Both the position numbers and the translations under genes were made by a program. Shown one piece after another: positions 10,653 to 22,759 of a stretch of 64,000 nt of DNA. Origin of the DNA: Beaufortia kweichowensis (taxonomy: Eukaryota; Chordata; Actinopteri; Cypriniformes; Gastromyzontidae). The stretch spans positions 11,263,795-11,327,794 of the forward strand of contig CM032795.1 in NCBI GenBank assembly GCA_019155185.1, read 5' to 3'. A model generated the notes under the pieces. It was not told the origin of the DNA. It saw only the letters and a program-made list of their open reading frames with translations, and searched no databases. The number at the start of each line of letters is the position of its first letter. Within the stretch, counting starts at the first letter, position 1.

Positions 10653-13600
10653 ATGGCAGAGTTTAAGCCATTTCAAGACTCCAGTAGCGGGTCAGAGAAC
10701 AACATCTACTGTGTCCTGAAGAAAGACATGAGAAGGATTCCATCGGAAACATCACAGAAAGGTACAGCTCTTATTTTTTTTGCCTTGGTTACTTACAGTA
10801 ATTAACATTTAAGCAATCCAAACAGTACTGTTTTTTTACAGTTGTCCTGATGTACAGTAGGTAATGTGGCTATAATGAGACACAGAAATTCACAAAATTG
10901 TTTTAGACAACTTGAAATCTATAGACCTAACTATAGATAGTTTAATACATAGATTCTTTTAGCCACATTAATTTAAAGGAATGGCTTTCTGTAAATATGG
11001 AAAACAAATGCTTTACTTGTTGTTTTTGCAAAAATATCAGTGCTGTCACATTTTCTTGCTTTATTAAATATATTTTTTAAACGTTTTTGATTATCTGTAT
11101 AATAGATATTATATAAAAATTATTTTAAAAAATAATAATATAAATTGTTAATAATTATTTATGAATGAGTGTTCCTCTCTCACTGCAGGTTGCTTGTGGT
11201 GCAAACGGTTTTGGATTCCTCTGATATGTGGCATTCTCTTTACGGTCCTATTAATCACAGTCTCTGTGTCCTGTAAGTTTAAAAAGTGTTTTTGATCCTT
11301 TAAAACCTGTCAAACCTTGATTTAGTAAATCCATGTCATAACACTATTTGTCTATTGTATGTGGTGTTCACATGGGAAATACAAGATTAAATTTAGCTTG
11401 TATCATTTCCTAATCACGATTTCTCTTTCTCACCCTGTTATTTACTGTTTCCTCTCTGTCTTAAAACAATGGTAGCAAAACACATAGCCTTTTCAGTGAG
11501 CTGTTGGAAATTTATAAAGTCATCGACAGAAAATCGCAGTTTCCAGATACATTTTCTGAATAACATTATAATACTCAGACTGTCTTATCTGGTCTTAAAC
11601 AGGACAAAGCAACTACAGTATGCAAAAATATATGTGAAGTAAACAAAATATCAAGACGATATATTGATTTAAATTTATTATAGGTACATTATGGTTTTAG
11701 TGTTTTACCCTGTGTTTGTGTTGCTCCTCACAGCTCAACAGCAATTCAATAAACTGACTGAAGTAGAGAATGCAGTGGCCAATCTGACATCATCTGTCGC
11801 TTTGCTCACCCCCAACCAACAAGATTCCCGTGAGATTTCTTTTCTTTTACTGTTATTATGAAAGTTTTTGCAGAATGTAATTTTTTTATGACCAAAGACT
11901 TACAGTAAATGCACATAGCTCTGGAATAAGACAATTAAACTTATATTTTATTTTACAGCTTACCTTAGCAGTTCTAAATTTAGTATTAAATGCATAAATA
12001 CTATGACATGTCAATTTAAACCATAATATTTTTAAATATCTCTGGTTACATATGTACATTTACATTTAATTATTTAGTAAAAATCTTTATCCAAACCGAC
12101 TCAGACAACAAAAGAGCAAAAATGCAACTGGACTAACAGAGGTAACCTCGGTTTCCTGAGACAGGGAACAAGACACTATGGCAGGGATGCAAATACAATA
12201 CATTCAAATACATTTACTGAATAACATTAATCAGGCAATATTACAGTACAGCGTGTATATTTTGTATATTTTATTGAGATACATTTTCCTTAGTGTTTTA
12301 CCCTGTGTTTGTGTTGCTTCTTTCAGTTAAACAGCTAGTACATAAACTGATTAAAGTAGAGAATGCAGTGGCCAATCTGACGTCATCTGTCGCTCTGCTC
12401 ACTTCCAACCAACAAGATTCAAGTGAGATTAACTTTCTATTACTTTTGTTAGTATTAGTGTTATAGCTGAATCTGAATTATTAGTAAAAAAAAAGAAAAG
12501 ACCAAGCACACACCACGTCAAACAACTCACTGCTAGATTAGTATGTTATTATACTTCATTTTTTAGCTCGCCTTAGCAGTTCTAAATTCAGCATAAACAC
12601 TAATGGCATGTCAATTTATATTGTAATATCGTAAAATATCTCTGGTTACATACTGTATGTGACCTCGGTTTCCTGGGACAGGGAATAAGACATTGTGTCT
12701 GGTGAGACGCTATGGTAAGATGCTATAAAATGCAATCGTTAGTATTAATAATGTTGATGATGTTCTTTGTGTTTAGAAGCCATCTGTTTGCTTTTTATAT
12801 AGAAGCAGTAAGGCGCTTTAAGCACTGTCTCAGGCCAATTACATTAGACACATACTTTAGACACTTGTCATGAGGGTGTTTCCTATAGCATCTTACCAGA
12901 ACGGCCATCTTGAGTTGGCTTGAAAGGGAACTCAGATATTTAAAAGAGACAATTTGACAATTGTTGATTGTCCCAACAGTCAACGTTAAGTGCAAAATGT
13001 TGATGCTAGAAGGTCATTTACAGCAAATTATTATCATTCGTATGACCATATTTGATAATCTGTACATAACCTGTACATATTACCATTGCTGGGTATCAGT
13101 TTGAAGGATCATGAGAGTATGTTGAATGCACTACATATACTATACAGAGAGTCAAAGATTTATTTACTTGTCTTTCTTGTCTGTGTACAGATGATAGATT
13201 AATAGAGATGTTTGGTATCCTAAAGGCTGAACTGGGAGGCAGAATAACAAATTTGACCCAACGTAAGCAATATCCCTTTACCTTTACCCAACTTTTATCA
13301 GTCCCCAGTCCTAAAATCCAGCAAAATGTGTAACATTCAGATTGTTTTGACAATACAGGAACTGAAACACATTAAATGTTTTCTCTGTTTCTTCCTTTCA
13401 GGGAAACCTGTTCTGAGCTGTAAAGCAGGATGGAAACTTTATTTGTCCAGCTGTTATCTATTTCCCAGTACAGCACTGGACTGGCAGAACTCAAGAGCTT
13501 TCTGTGGTGCGCAGGGTGCCGTGCTGCTCATCCTGGGCCAGAACGTCAGCGAGTGGGTTAGTGATTCACGAACAAACACACACACAAATACACACATCCA

Positions 13601-14676
13601 CTGTGCATTTAATGAATATGTAATCTGAAATAATGTTTATCTTGTTGTCTTCATACAGACTTTTATTGCAAATTATATTTCTGAATCCCACTGGATTGGC
13701 TTGACAGATCAGATGACTGGTCATTGGAGATGGATTGATGGAACACCCTATTTTATGGACAAAAGGTTTGTCAATAATTTATCCATTGTCTTTCAGTCAG
13801 ATCGAAAACTTTAGGTTAGCTCATTGTGTTTATGTGTTTAACGTTTCCAAACAGCATTTAAAAAACAGTCGTTCAGTCTGATATAATAAACTTTCAGTAT
13901 CTCTTAATGTCTTTTAATATTAACTGAGAGACAAAAATAAAATAATTGTAATTCATTATTATATGTACTTTGTACTAAAATGTGCTTTTTATTAAATAAA
14001 GTCACAGCATCTAGCCTGAAAACTGTCACCGTGGAAATTGAGTATACACATAAAAATGCATCTGAACTAAAGTTTTTTTTATTTTTGGATATTAGATATT
14101 TTTTCAAAAAAATGTAAATCACTCTTATACCTATCAATTTATAGTTTGCCATGATTAGATTAAAATTCAATTATGAAATAATCAAATAAATAGGAAAATA
14201 ACATGTTCATCCTGAGGTTAAATCAGCTGCATATGCACTACCATTTAAATGTTTAGGGTCATTTATTCATTCTTTATTGATATTTCTTTTTGCATTTTAG
14301 TGTAATAATCATCAAACTATATAATAACAAAAATGTAATTTTGGGAATTATGCTGTGGCAAAAATAAAAGACTTTTGTTTGCTAATTAGCATCTCTGCCT
14401 AGAATTTATAAATTGTAGGCTTCTCATTTTATTAATGACTCTTGACTAACATTAAATGTAACCCTGCTCTGTATTTTGCATGTCGTTATATCAGTATGGA
14501 CTTTTACTTTTAATTTCACTTTGTTTGTGTGTGTTTGCAGTCATTGGGAACCAGGGGAACCAAATAATTTGCCTGGAGAGGACTGTGGGGAATTGACTAA
14601 ATCTGGGAAACTAAATGATGTAAACTGCTCACGGTCTTTTCGCTTTATCTGCAAAGCACAAGCCATTGACAATTAA
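10653..14676 (+). CDS. Type II membrane C-type lectin receptor (CD209/asialoglycoprotein-receptor-like), 284 aa
   Basis: Eight exons: 10653-10761, 11189-11272, 11734-11829, 12327-12422, 13191-13262, 13402-13556, 13659-13765 and 14541-14676. They sum to 855 nt in perfect phase. Residues 1-43 are cytoplasmic with a YCVL (YxxL) motif. A transmembrane helix spans about 45-64 (WIPLICGILFTVLLITVSVS). A neck of three short exons follows, two of them 96 nt and nearly identical (VENAVANLTSSVALLT). The C-type lectin domain covers about 153-284, with WIGL, the mannose-type Ca2+ motif EPN (EPGEPNN), NDVNC and paired cysteines, so calcium-dependent mannose-type binding is plausible. Probable role: cell-surface glycan recognition by leukocytes or endocytic uptake. 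Orthology within the expanded fish CTL group cannot be fixed. A possible polyA signal ATTAAA is near 14726. Confidence 0.9.
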
Positions 14677-15346
14677 CTATTCAATGTGGTGCCATCAAAG
14701 CAGGGATGATTCTCAGAGATTGTCATTAAACACATGGGATACATGTTAGTTTTTTATCCCTTGAAAATATCTGAGAATGTCTGGTAGAATGGCTTTTTAA
14801 TCTTAAACAAGAAAGAATCAACAAAATAATATTAAACAACAAAACTTCAGTCAGTGTATGCCTTCATTTTATTTCTCTGCATTTTTGTATATTACAATAA
14901 CTTCTTATTCCTAAATAAGCTGTAGTTTGCCTTTATGTTCAATCATTTTGTCAAATAATTACCTTAACAGTTTGGTGTTTTGTCCATTTTATTAATATAA
15001 CCCAAAGGGGCATTATAAGCAAATATTGTACAAATATGCTCACTGGACGTTACTGATGGACATGATTGTGTAATTAATATAAAGGAAAACTAGAATTTGA
15101 TAAATAAATGACTAAACAGACCAAATTTAAGCCATTTTCCTCCATGACAATGACCTCTTACCCTTAGATACTCATTCTAATCATTTAAAGCTGCTTTACA
15201 ACACACAAAAAGTCACTCTATGTATTATCGGCTACAATTCACAGCTTTAGAAACCTATTTGCATTGACAGAATAATATTGATGAAAACATTTTACATTTT
15301 TAAATGCCCATTTAAATTTTTTTGGTGATTTTCTGTTCTCTCATTG

Positions 15347-16304
15347 TTATTCATTTGTGCAAGCTGTGCAGATAAACCATTGCTGGAACTTCTGCCTCAT
15401 CCAGTTGCGGATTTTCTGGAAATTACAGCACTGAATGCCTTCTCCACTACAGATTAATGAGAGATTTTCTGCATCCTGATCTGTGGGATTTTCTGTATAC
15501 TGATCTAGGGATAGTCATGTTTATAATGATTAGACTATTAATCATTGTCAACAGTTTGTTTAGATGACAATTACAGCTAAAAATCACAAATGACATACTT
15601 CATCATTACAAATAAATGGAATGTAACAATATCAATAACAAACAAATAACAGAAATGTATAATTATATGATGGTAAAAAAGTGAAAACTGTGCATATTAA
15701 GGAATGTAAACTTGTAAACTTACCTTTAAAACATGCATATAAGGTTAGTTTCTGAAAGAGAATTAAGTATATAAATACATCTGCACTCCCCATGACACAA
15801 TGCTTGTAAAAATGTTACTAAAAATGTATTTGAAATAAAAAGGCCTACCTTTGGTTTTAGGTGCCTTGCAATCTTATCAACAGCATCTTCATTCTTCTGA
15901 CATTGCAGTAATCCTTCATCCTCACTGAACAGACAGTCCACTGCAAATATTTGCTCACTGTTCACAGTTGTGTTGCTGTCTGGTATAATTTTCTCAGTGT
16001 CAAACGTATGATGGAGCACCACCAGGATGACTGGTTTGAAAACTATAAGGCAGTGACAAAAGTGCAGACTGAATCATGAAAACAAGTCAGCAAAAAATTG
16101 CTTGATTATTTATGTAATTTTATTATAATATAAGTGACCTTGATGACTATTAAGTTCATCTAGTGCAGCATTTATATCTGTTCCAGCACGAGAAACAATG
16201 AAGCAGAAGGATAGGATGAAATCACAATCCTCAATGTTTGTCTGTCTTAGGCCCTGTATTTTCTTGTGAAGATTTTTTTTTAAATTCAATTCCACGGAAT
16301 TCAT
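15347..16304 (-). CDS. Copy C of the SRAGTD/VLHHTFD family (subfamily II), 181 aa
   Basis: Coding exons: 16139-16304 (ATG directly after the acceptor; MNSVELNLKK..., CFIVSRAGTDINAAL), 15849-16042 (194 nt; VVLHHTFD...IPDSNTT, FSEDEGLLQC), 15724-15751 (28 nt; KLTLYACFK) and 15347-15504 (stop TAA). They sum to 546 nt, all in phase. The last exon opens with DQYTENPTDQDAEN and ends in a Trp/Cys-rich stretch. Unlike D and G it lacks a convincing transmembrane helix, so this product may be soluble or lipid-modified through its CC and CxxC cysteines. A duplicated 23-bp motif in the last exon underlies the changed tail. The first exon is non-coding, ends at 17671, and has an ISRE behind it. Confidence 0.82.
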
Positions 16305-17670
16305 CTAAGGAATTGAAAGAAGAAAAAGATTAAATACTTTATCTACATATTGGAACTATGTAAAACATATATTATTTACTAAATGCTACTGCAACAGGCT
16401 CTCAAAAAGTTATAAAAAGTTTGGAAGAAAAATAAATTGTAGAAATACCCTGTAAGAATAAAATTACATTGACATGTGAAATACAAATGACAGTACATAA
16501 AATATATATTTGTAATGTGACTTATGTGTAATATACAAGTAAAAAATATAAGTACTTATTTTTGAAGTTCTGTTAACTTAATGCAATCTGAAAGATCAAT
16601 CATTTTTTATTTACGTTAATAAAATATTTCTGTTGACCTAATAAGAACTTTAATTTAATTGTGATCAGTTTCACTTTAGAATCAATTTGATTAAGTTAGA
16701 TTTTGGTTTTGGTTTCAGGTTTAGTTTGTGCCTATGCTCTTATCATCTTTGTTACATGTTACAAAAATGGCATAAAATTCTCCAAGTCATTCATATAAAA
16801 ACTGTGTGATCTGCGTGCAGTGATGTTATTCCTGGTGAAAAACTCTGTAAAGATAGGTTGTGCTTCAACTTTTTTTCATTAATTTGTATAAAATGTTTAG
16901 ACACAGTTTATTTGTCAACACTGTGAATTTCTCAACTTTTTAAAACCCAAATAATATGATAGATAAAATTGATAAAATTCATTTGGCATCTGGTTTGCAT
17001 AGCACACTAAGTTAAAGCACAAAATGATGAAAAGTATCAACTCTGTTATCATCAACTCTGTTATCATCAACTCTTATGTTTTAATATTTAATATTTAATT
17101 TTTATTTTTATAGATTTTTGAGCAAATATGTAATATCTTAAAGTTGTTATACATATATCATGTATATATATACTTTAGTTTATTGATTCCAAACAGTATT
17201 GCTATCAAAATGTACATTGTGTGAATTAGTTCCCAGATTTGAAAATTTTGAAAAATATAATTGGTCATGCTTTTCAATTATCAAGTCATCATGTACATTC
17301 CTATTATGAAATACAGCAGCTGATATCCTACTGTAGCTGACTTAGAGGAAATGCTTAGTTGGCATTCTTTGCAAGTTAAATATTAATGATGATATGGTTT
17401 TCTGTTTACAGAAAGCTAAAGCTAAGTAATTTGCTTTCAGATCAAACATGACTACAGCTTAGGAAAATTGTGTATGTGAAATTCGTTGCCAGGGGGATAC
17501 TCCCTAGGCAGCTTATTCTGCTGCAGCAACAGTCAAGCATACAGTATTCAGGGAGCAGTCTAGTAAACATACACTTTAAAAAAACCTTTACAAATTAAAA
17601 GATCATTTACAAAGATGTAAAGATCATGAATGAATCAATGAATGAAATATATGTGGAATAAATGACTTAC

Positions 17671-17703
17671 CCTATTCATCTTCTATATCTGTGAGTGTTG
17701 CGC
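17671..17703 (-). other. Non-coding first exon of copy C with the 14-bp subfamily block
   Basis: Minus-strand donor GTAAGT closes the exon at 17671-17672. It contains CTGTGAGTGTTGCG (plus-strand reading, 17689-17702), identical in copies D, F and G. Confidence 0.5.
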
Positions 17704-17753
17704 TGCCAGTGCTGTGAGTGCTTTGCGGAGTGATTCAGACTTTATGACTAACC

Positions 17754-17770
17754 CTTTCACTTTCATTTTG
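17754..17770 (-). promoter_or_regulatory. ISRE upstream of copy C
   Basis: The plus strand reads CTTTCACTTTCATTTTG, which gives GAAAGTGAAAG on the coding strand. It lies 65 bp behind the start of the 14-bp exon-1 block. Confidence 0.7.
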
Positions 17771-17799
17771 TTCCTCTTTTAGAGATGTAAAATAGAATA

Positions 17800-18680
17800 A
17801 AAATATTCATTCCTTAAATGTAACAAGAACACATGATTATTTTATATGTTAATATATGGTACAAATAATAACAAATAAACCAGATAATACATTTTGGTAA
17901 CATAGTTGAGGTCATAATTATTAAATAGGGTGGGGGAAGAATTTCCCTGGGGTAAAAACGTACCTTAAATCTTCCTCTTGACCACAAAAGGTAGCTAAAC
18001 TCACTTAAGCATATTTATAAATTGTGTCTGCACTAATTTAATAATTTAATAAAATTTCATCTATGTTTGTGAAAATAATACCATCGATACAGTTTTGATG
18101 TAAGTTGATTATTTTTGGTATTTTTAAATGTTTGTTTATATTACATTAAATATTAAAAGTGTGCATTCATATTTATTTCACAGAACAGATATTTACATAT
18201 ATTGACAACAATTAAAACAATGTCCTGTCAACAGTTATTGTTTTGTAACAGTTGTTTATAAAGAGCCATTAAACTGCCTACTGGTCTTTAAAAAAATCTT
18301 TCTGGTCTTGTACATTTTTTTAACAGTGTCTAGTCTATATTAGAGATGCCTCTTTTCACATGAGGACAATTGACAGAGTTGTGTACAACTAAAGATAAAT
18401 TTAACTGGTTCAATGATGTTTTACATATATCCATTACATCTTTTCAGACATTTTAATATTGCTTTATCCTTATTAAACACAAAGTATGCTGCAAAAGATT
18501 CAACAATATTTTGAAGCAATATTTTAATATTTAATATTTTAAAGGGCAATAAAAGGCGTGACTATAAAAGCAATTTACTATTGAAATACAGTATTAATCC
18601 ATGAATAAATAGTTCATATTTATAAAAGGATTTAAAAACAACACCATAAATCACTCAATATAAAAATCATTTTAAAGTGT
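17800..18680. other. AT-rich spacer, no gene seen
   Basis: No phase-consistent exon, RNA gene or repeat with clear boundaries was found here. Confidence 0.4.
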
Positions 18681-18696
18681 ATTATTAAATTTCTAT

Positions 18697-19427
18697 TAGG
18701 GTTGCCACCTTCAATACAGAAAAATAAGGGACGCCTGCCGCAGCGGGGGCCACACCCCTCGGGGGCGGGGCCACGATGACCACAATCCCGATGGCGTGAC
18801 AGTGGTGGTATATCATAACTTAAAACATGTTTTCATAAAAATATTAAGATTGATACCAATGGACATTATAATAAGATATCTGCTATTGAAATCACTCTGA
18901 TTTCGGTGAGCTCTAGCATTGCGTGAATGTTGCTCTCCCGAGGCATGCTGTCGCACATCCGACAGGCCACCGTGCGCCACAGAGAACACTCGCCTACAAA
19001 TTGTGCAATAGTCATTACCGCTGACACTTTCCAGCCAAGTATTTGATTCCTCCCACTCTCGTCTGTACTTTTGCATCCGCTTTCGTTTCAGGGACGCGGT
19101 GGGTATCTGGACCTGCCTCCGCCATCGTTTCAAATGGATTCTCCGGGCGAGTCGGCATCCCGCCCTCCTCTGACTCTGATTGGCTGTGATTCACGGCCCG
19201 TGAACCTGAAACAAACCAACGATGGCAGCGAGTATTACCCAATCAGGGGCAGAATAGGACGTGTCTTCACACAATGCGGGTGGGGTGATTTGCATGGGAG
19301 GCTGCATAATGTGGACCTATGTAAAATACGGGACAAATCGCGTCCCGTATTGATTTGAAACGGGACGCGTCATTTTGCCTGTAAATACGGGAGGATTTCG
19401 TATTTCACGGGACGGGTGGCAACCCTA
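18697..19427 (-). mobile_element. Non-autonomous hAT-type element, 731 bp, with 8-bp TSD
   Basis: Terminal inverted repeats TAGGGTTGCCACC (left) and GGTGGCAACCCTA (right) are flanked by the perfect 8-bp duplication ATTTCTAT (18689-18696 and 19428-19435). An 8-bp TSD is the hAT signature. Subterminal copies of CGTCCCGTATTT add to the ends. The interior keeps the first part of a transposase on the minus strand but no DDE core. Confidence 0.88.
18858..19130 (-). pseudogene. Truncated hAT transposase N-terminus with BED-type zinc finger
   Basis: One frame reads LKRKRMQKYRREWEESNTWL, then CTIC with 16 residues to His and 5 to the next His (YCTICRRVFSVAHGGLSDV...). This is a C2H2 BED finger as found at the start of hAT transposases and their domesticated relatives. 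The frame ends in the element's far side without a catalytic domain, so it is a deletion derivative that could only move in trans. Confidence 0.65.
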
Positions 19428-19613
19428 ATTTCTATATAAATATTGCAATTTCAAAATATATTTGGAAATGCGATTTTAAAAAGAGAAATAATAATTGGAT
19501 TTACAAATTGAATTGAAAAGGGCTTTTCCGTTTATCATTTTCCTTTTCCTTTTTTCTTTTAGATTAGCTTCTTATTTTAGCCTCTGGACTTAGCATTTCA
19601 CTGACACTTTGGG

Positions 19614-19790
19614 TCCTTGTACTTGTAAAACGGGGAATGGAAATGAGCGTGGAAGGTGGATGTAACAAGCTCTCTGATTGGCTATTTTCTTAAGAAGGTG
19701 GATCTGAGTTTGTGCGTGACGTACAAGGAAATAGCTAATCAGAGAGCTTGTTGCATGTTAGTTTGCGTTCCCCATTTACACAAAGACTAT
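19614..19790. mobile_element. Palindromic MITE-like element
   Basis: GTAACAAGCTCTCTGATTGG (from 19662) is mirrored by its inverted copy ending near 19754 (...AATCAGAGAGCTTGTTGC). Weaker outer arms extend to TTGTAAAACGGGGAA and TTCCCCATTTACACAA. The whole segment can fold into one hairpin, typical of small non-autonomous DNA transposons. Confidence 0.6.
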
Positions 19791-20072
19791 ATATATATAT
19801 ATGGATCGTACATCAACGATTCACAGCACGCCACTGGGATTTGTATTTGCCTGTTTGTTTTCTCAAATATGATTTTTAAGATTCGTAATAATTAGTAGAT
19901 TAATAGAATAATAAGATGCACATTACTGTTTTCCAGTATTTCAAAGAGAATGAGGTATGTACCTGAAGCCCAAACAAAAACTGAGAAAAACACAGAAAAG
20001 CCTTTCCTCAGTTAGAAGACTTTATTAAAGACTATATGAAATTAATTATATTACATTAGGGATGCCTCTCCA

Positions 20073-20778
20073 CAGGGGCGTAGCAAGCTTTTCAAAAGTG
20101 CGGGGGATGGATGTGGTTTGTTTGTTAACAATAAAAACGATGAATACAATGACAGAAGGGTACAAAAGGTATAACATACAAGATATAAAAAGCTTCCCAT
20201 TTAAATGAGTGATACTAGAAAAGTATAAAAACACACTCGGAACACACAGAAAATAAGTCAAAACTCTGTTGTGAAAATACACAACAGTAGACTTGCTAAA
20301 GAATCAGAATCAGAAATACTTTAATAATCCCAGGGGGAAATTATTTTTGTTACAAACTCCAGATATACAAACAACATATATTAAGAACAAAACATAAACA
20401 GAACATCTTCCCAAACACATATCAAGCTTATTTAAACCTCGAAAGCATAAACACTCAATCAAAGTACCTGATAAAGGGAGATGTAAATAACCATAACCAT
20501 AAGTTCCCGCCTCCTCAGCACGAGCTGACCGATAAATCTAACACACCAAGAGAGGCGGGACTTAAGGCAGAACAGCCAATCATCAGCCGGTGTCATGTTT
20601 GAGAGGGAGGGGAGAGGAGGCAGACACAGAGCGGCCAGAGAAACGGAGGAGCGGCTGCTGTAAGGCGTTTGTGCAAAACTGCGGAAAAACTGCAGAAAAA
20701 GTGTGGGTGTTGAACCCTCTCACTGGGAAAAGTGTGGGTGTTAAAACACCCACATCCCCCACGGGTGCGACGCCCCTG
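20073..20778. mobile_element. Non-autonomous hAT-type element, 706 bp, with 8-bp TSD
   Basis: Ends are CAGGGGCGTAGCA (left) and the inverse of CAGGGGCGTCGCA (right). The perfect duplication CCTCTCCA flanks it at 20065-20072 and 20779-20786. Inside, AGAATCAGAATCAGAAATACTTT near 20302 matches a sequence seen at ends of fish retroelements (a nested piece). Two direct copies of AAAAGTGTGGGTGTT lie at about 20697 and 20729. Frames of 75-86 codons in the GC-richer right part have no recognisable domain. Confidence 0.85.
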
Positions 20779-21047
20779 CCTCTCCACTGGATACCTGTCC
20801 ACTGGTCTCTCTCTTGAGTCAATCATTTGACTCAAGTCAAATGATTCTTTCAATTAATAAATGTGCCAAATTTTGCAGCCTAATGTGCAGCAGTCTAATA
20901 ATTGTTGATTATCTCAGTGTATGTGACAAGTAGGGTCTATACATATACCTCAAAATAAAATCTAAATAGAGACTCACTAGTTTTAAATATTTTCATATTT
21001 TTAGAGACTTTATTTTATTTGATATTTAATTTAAGAAATAGTTGTAT

Positions 21048-21983
21048 TTAGGGTTTTTCTGTCAGGGTTCTATAGAAAAAATACAGGATCAACGCGAATA
21101 ACAGCAAAATCGTACAACCCATTAATGACAACCAACATTTTCTCCATGCCCACAACCCACTGGAATCTTCTGAATGGATTAACGGGGTACTTTCATCTAG
21201 ATCTGTGGATCGATCTAGAATTGCACTGTTGTCTGCAAAACAATATGTAAGACAACTATTATACAATGCCAGTTTCTTTTAGCCTATACTTAATAAAATT
21301 AATATATTGTAAGAGTGAAAAATATTTACAGTATATTAAAAAATAAAAAGCTTGATAAACTTACCCTTGAAACATGCATAAGAGTTTAGTTTCTGAAGGT
21401 ACAGTAAGTAATATGTGAATATAATATATAATATGTATATAATATATAATATAATAATAATATGTGTCTGTGCACTCAGTAACAACAGTGCAAATACAAC
21501 TGGTCATTTTATTGGAGATCAATATACCTACCTGTGATTTTAAGTATTTTACAATCTTATCAACAGCATCTTCATTCTTCTGACATTGCAGTAGTCCTTC
21601 ATCCTCATTGAACAGACAGTCCACTGCAAATATTTGCTCACTGTTCACAGTTGTGTTGCTGTCTGGTATAAATATCTCAGTGTCAAACGTATGATGGAGC
21701 ACCACCAGGATGACTGGTTTGAAAACTATAAGGCAGTAACAAAAGACCATGAAAACATGTCAGCAAAACATTGCTTAATTATTTATGTAATTTTATTATA
21801 GTGTAAGTGACCTAAATGCCTTTTAAGTTCTAGTGCATCTAGTGCAGCATGTATGTCTGCTCCAGCTCGAGAAACGACAAAGCAGAAGAATAGGATGAAA
21901 TCACAATCCTCAATGGTTGTCTGCCTGAGGCCCTGTATTTTCTTGTGAAGATTTCTCTTGAAATTCTCTTTAATGGAATTCAT
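21048..21983 (-). CDS. Copy D of the SRAGTD/VLHHTFD family (subfamily II), tail-anchored, 192 aa
   Basis: Coding exons: 21812-21983 (ATG at 21983; FFCFVVSRAGADI), 21532-21725 (194 nt; VVLHHTFDTEIFIPDSNTT, FNEDEGLLQC), 21365-21392 (28 nt; KLNSYACFK) and 21048-21232 (stop TAA). They sum to 579 nt, all in phase. The last exon gives an acidic/polar linker (STDLDESTPLIHSE) and a single C-terminal membrane helix at about residues 165-185 (LMGCTILLLFALILYFFY) with a short RTLTEKP tail. No signal peptide is present, so a cytosol-facing tail-anchored protein is inferred. The first exon ends at 22644 and has a strong ISRE behind it. Family function unknown. Confidence 0.85.
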
Positions 21984-22643
21984 TGTCTGAGAGTAAAGGA
22001 GAAAAACATAAAATGCTTAAAAAATGACATAATTTAATAAATCATAATAATGAAATAACTCCCACAATTGCTAGTAGTAATCACCGAAAGAGAAAAATAT
22101 GCACTTCCACAAGTATTAGAGAAACCAAGCCTATACAATCGCCAGAGATAGAAAGCTAACATAATGCGGAGTAGGACATTTTCATACTGTTAGCCCAAAA
22201 CTTACGAGCGCTTAACGCTGAGCATTTACCTCAATGATAAACGCCCAGTGCACCTTCTCCGCAGATATTTTCGTAAATACAGTGATAAGCACCGCACACA
22301 CTTTCATCGACATGAAATTACCGTAATGCTAGTATTAAGCGCATAAATGTGTCAAAACTGGCCACCCTGAAAGGTTATAATATTTGTCACGGGGAGTTTC
22401 CCAGTGAATGTTTCACTTCCGTAAAAGACTGTAAAATACTAGCTGAAGGCTGTGACTGTGCATGTAAAATTCATTACATGTTCTCATCGCGTGCATTGTC
22501 AGCAACAACAATCATTTCCAGGAAGTAGTTTATGTGAAAATATACTTAACATCTCAAAAGCAGACTCACAAGGCTATAACTTGGGTATTCAAAACCATGA
22601 AAACTAATGAAAGACAATACAGAATAAAGTATACTTAGCCTAC

Positions 22644-22678
22644 CTTATATTATGTTTTACAGCTGTGAGTGTTGCGGG
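22644..22678 (-). other. Non-coding first exon of copy D with the 14-bp block
   Basis: The donor on the minus strand is AAG|GTAGGC at 22644. The exon contains CTGTGAGTGTTGCG at 22663-22676 as read on the plus strand. Confidence 0.5.
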
Positions 22679-22720
22679 TGGTTTGAGGACTAGATGACAT
22701 GAATCGTGAGCACTCATCTG

Positions 22721-22738
22721 CTTCACTTTCGGTTTCAG
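22721..22738 (-). promoter_or_regulatory. ISRE upstream of copy D
   Basis: The plus strand is CTTCACTTTCGGTTTCAG, so the coding strand has GAAACCGAAAGTGAA: two overlapping GAAAnnGAA spacings, the strongest ISRE of the array. It is 58 bp from the start of the 14-bp block. Confidence 0.75.
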
Positions 22739-22759
22739 AACACTTGCTTTAAAGCTATT

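Noticed and set aside
20583..20853. Overlapping 75-86 codon frames on both strands
   Set aside because: They lie in the GC-rich end of a non-autonomous hAT element and show no protein motif.
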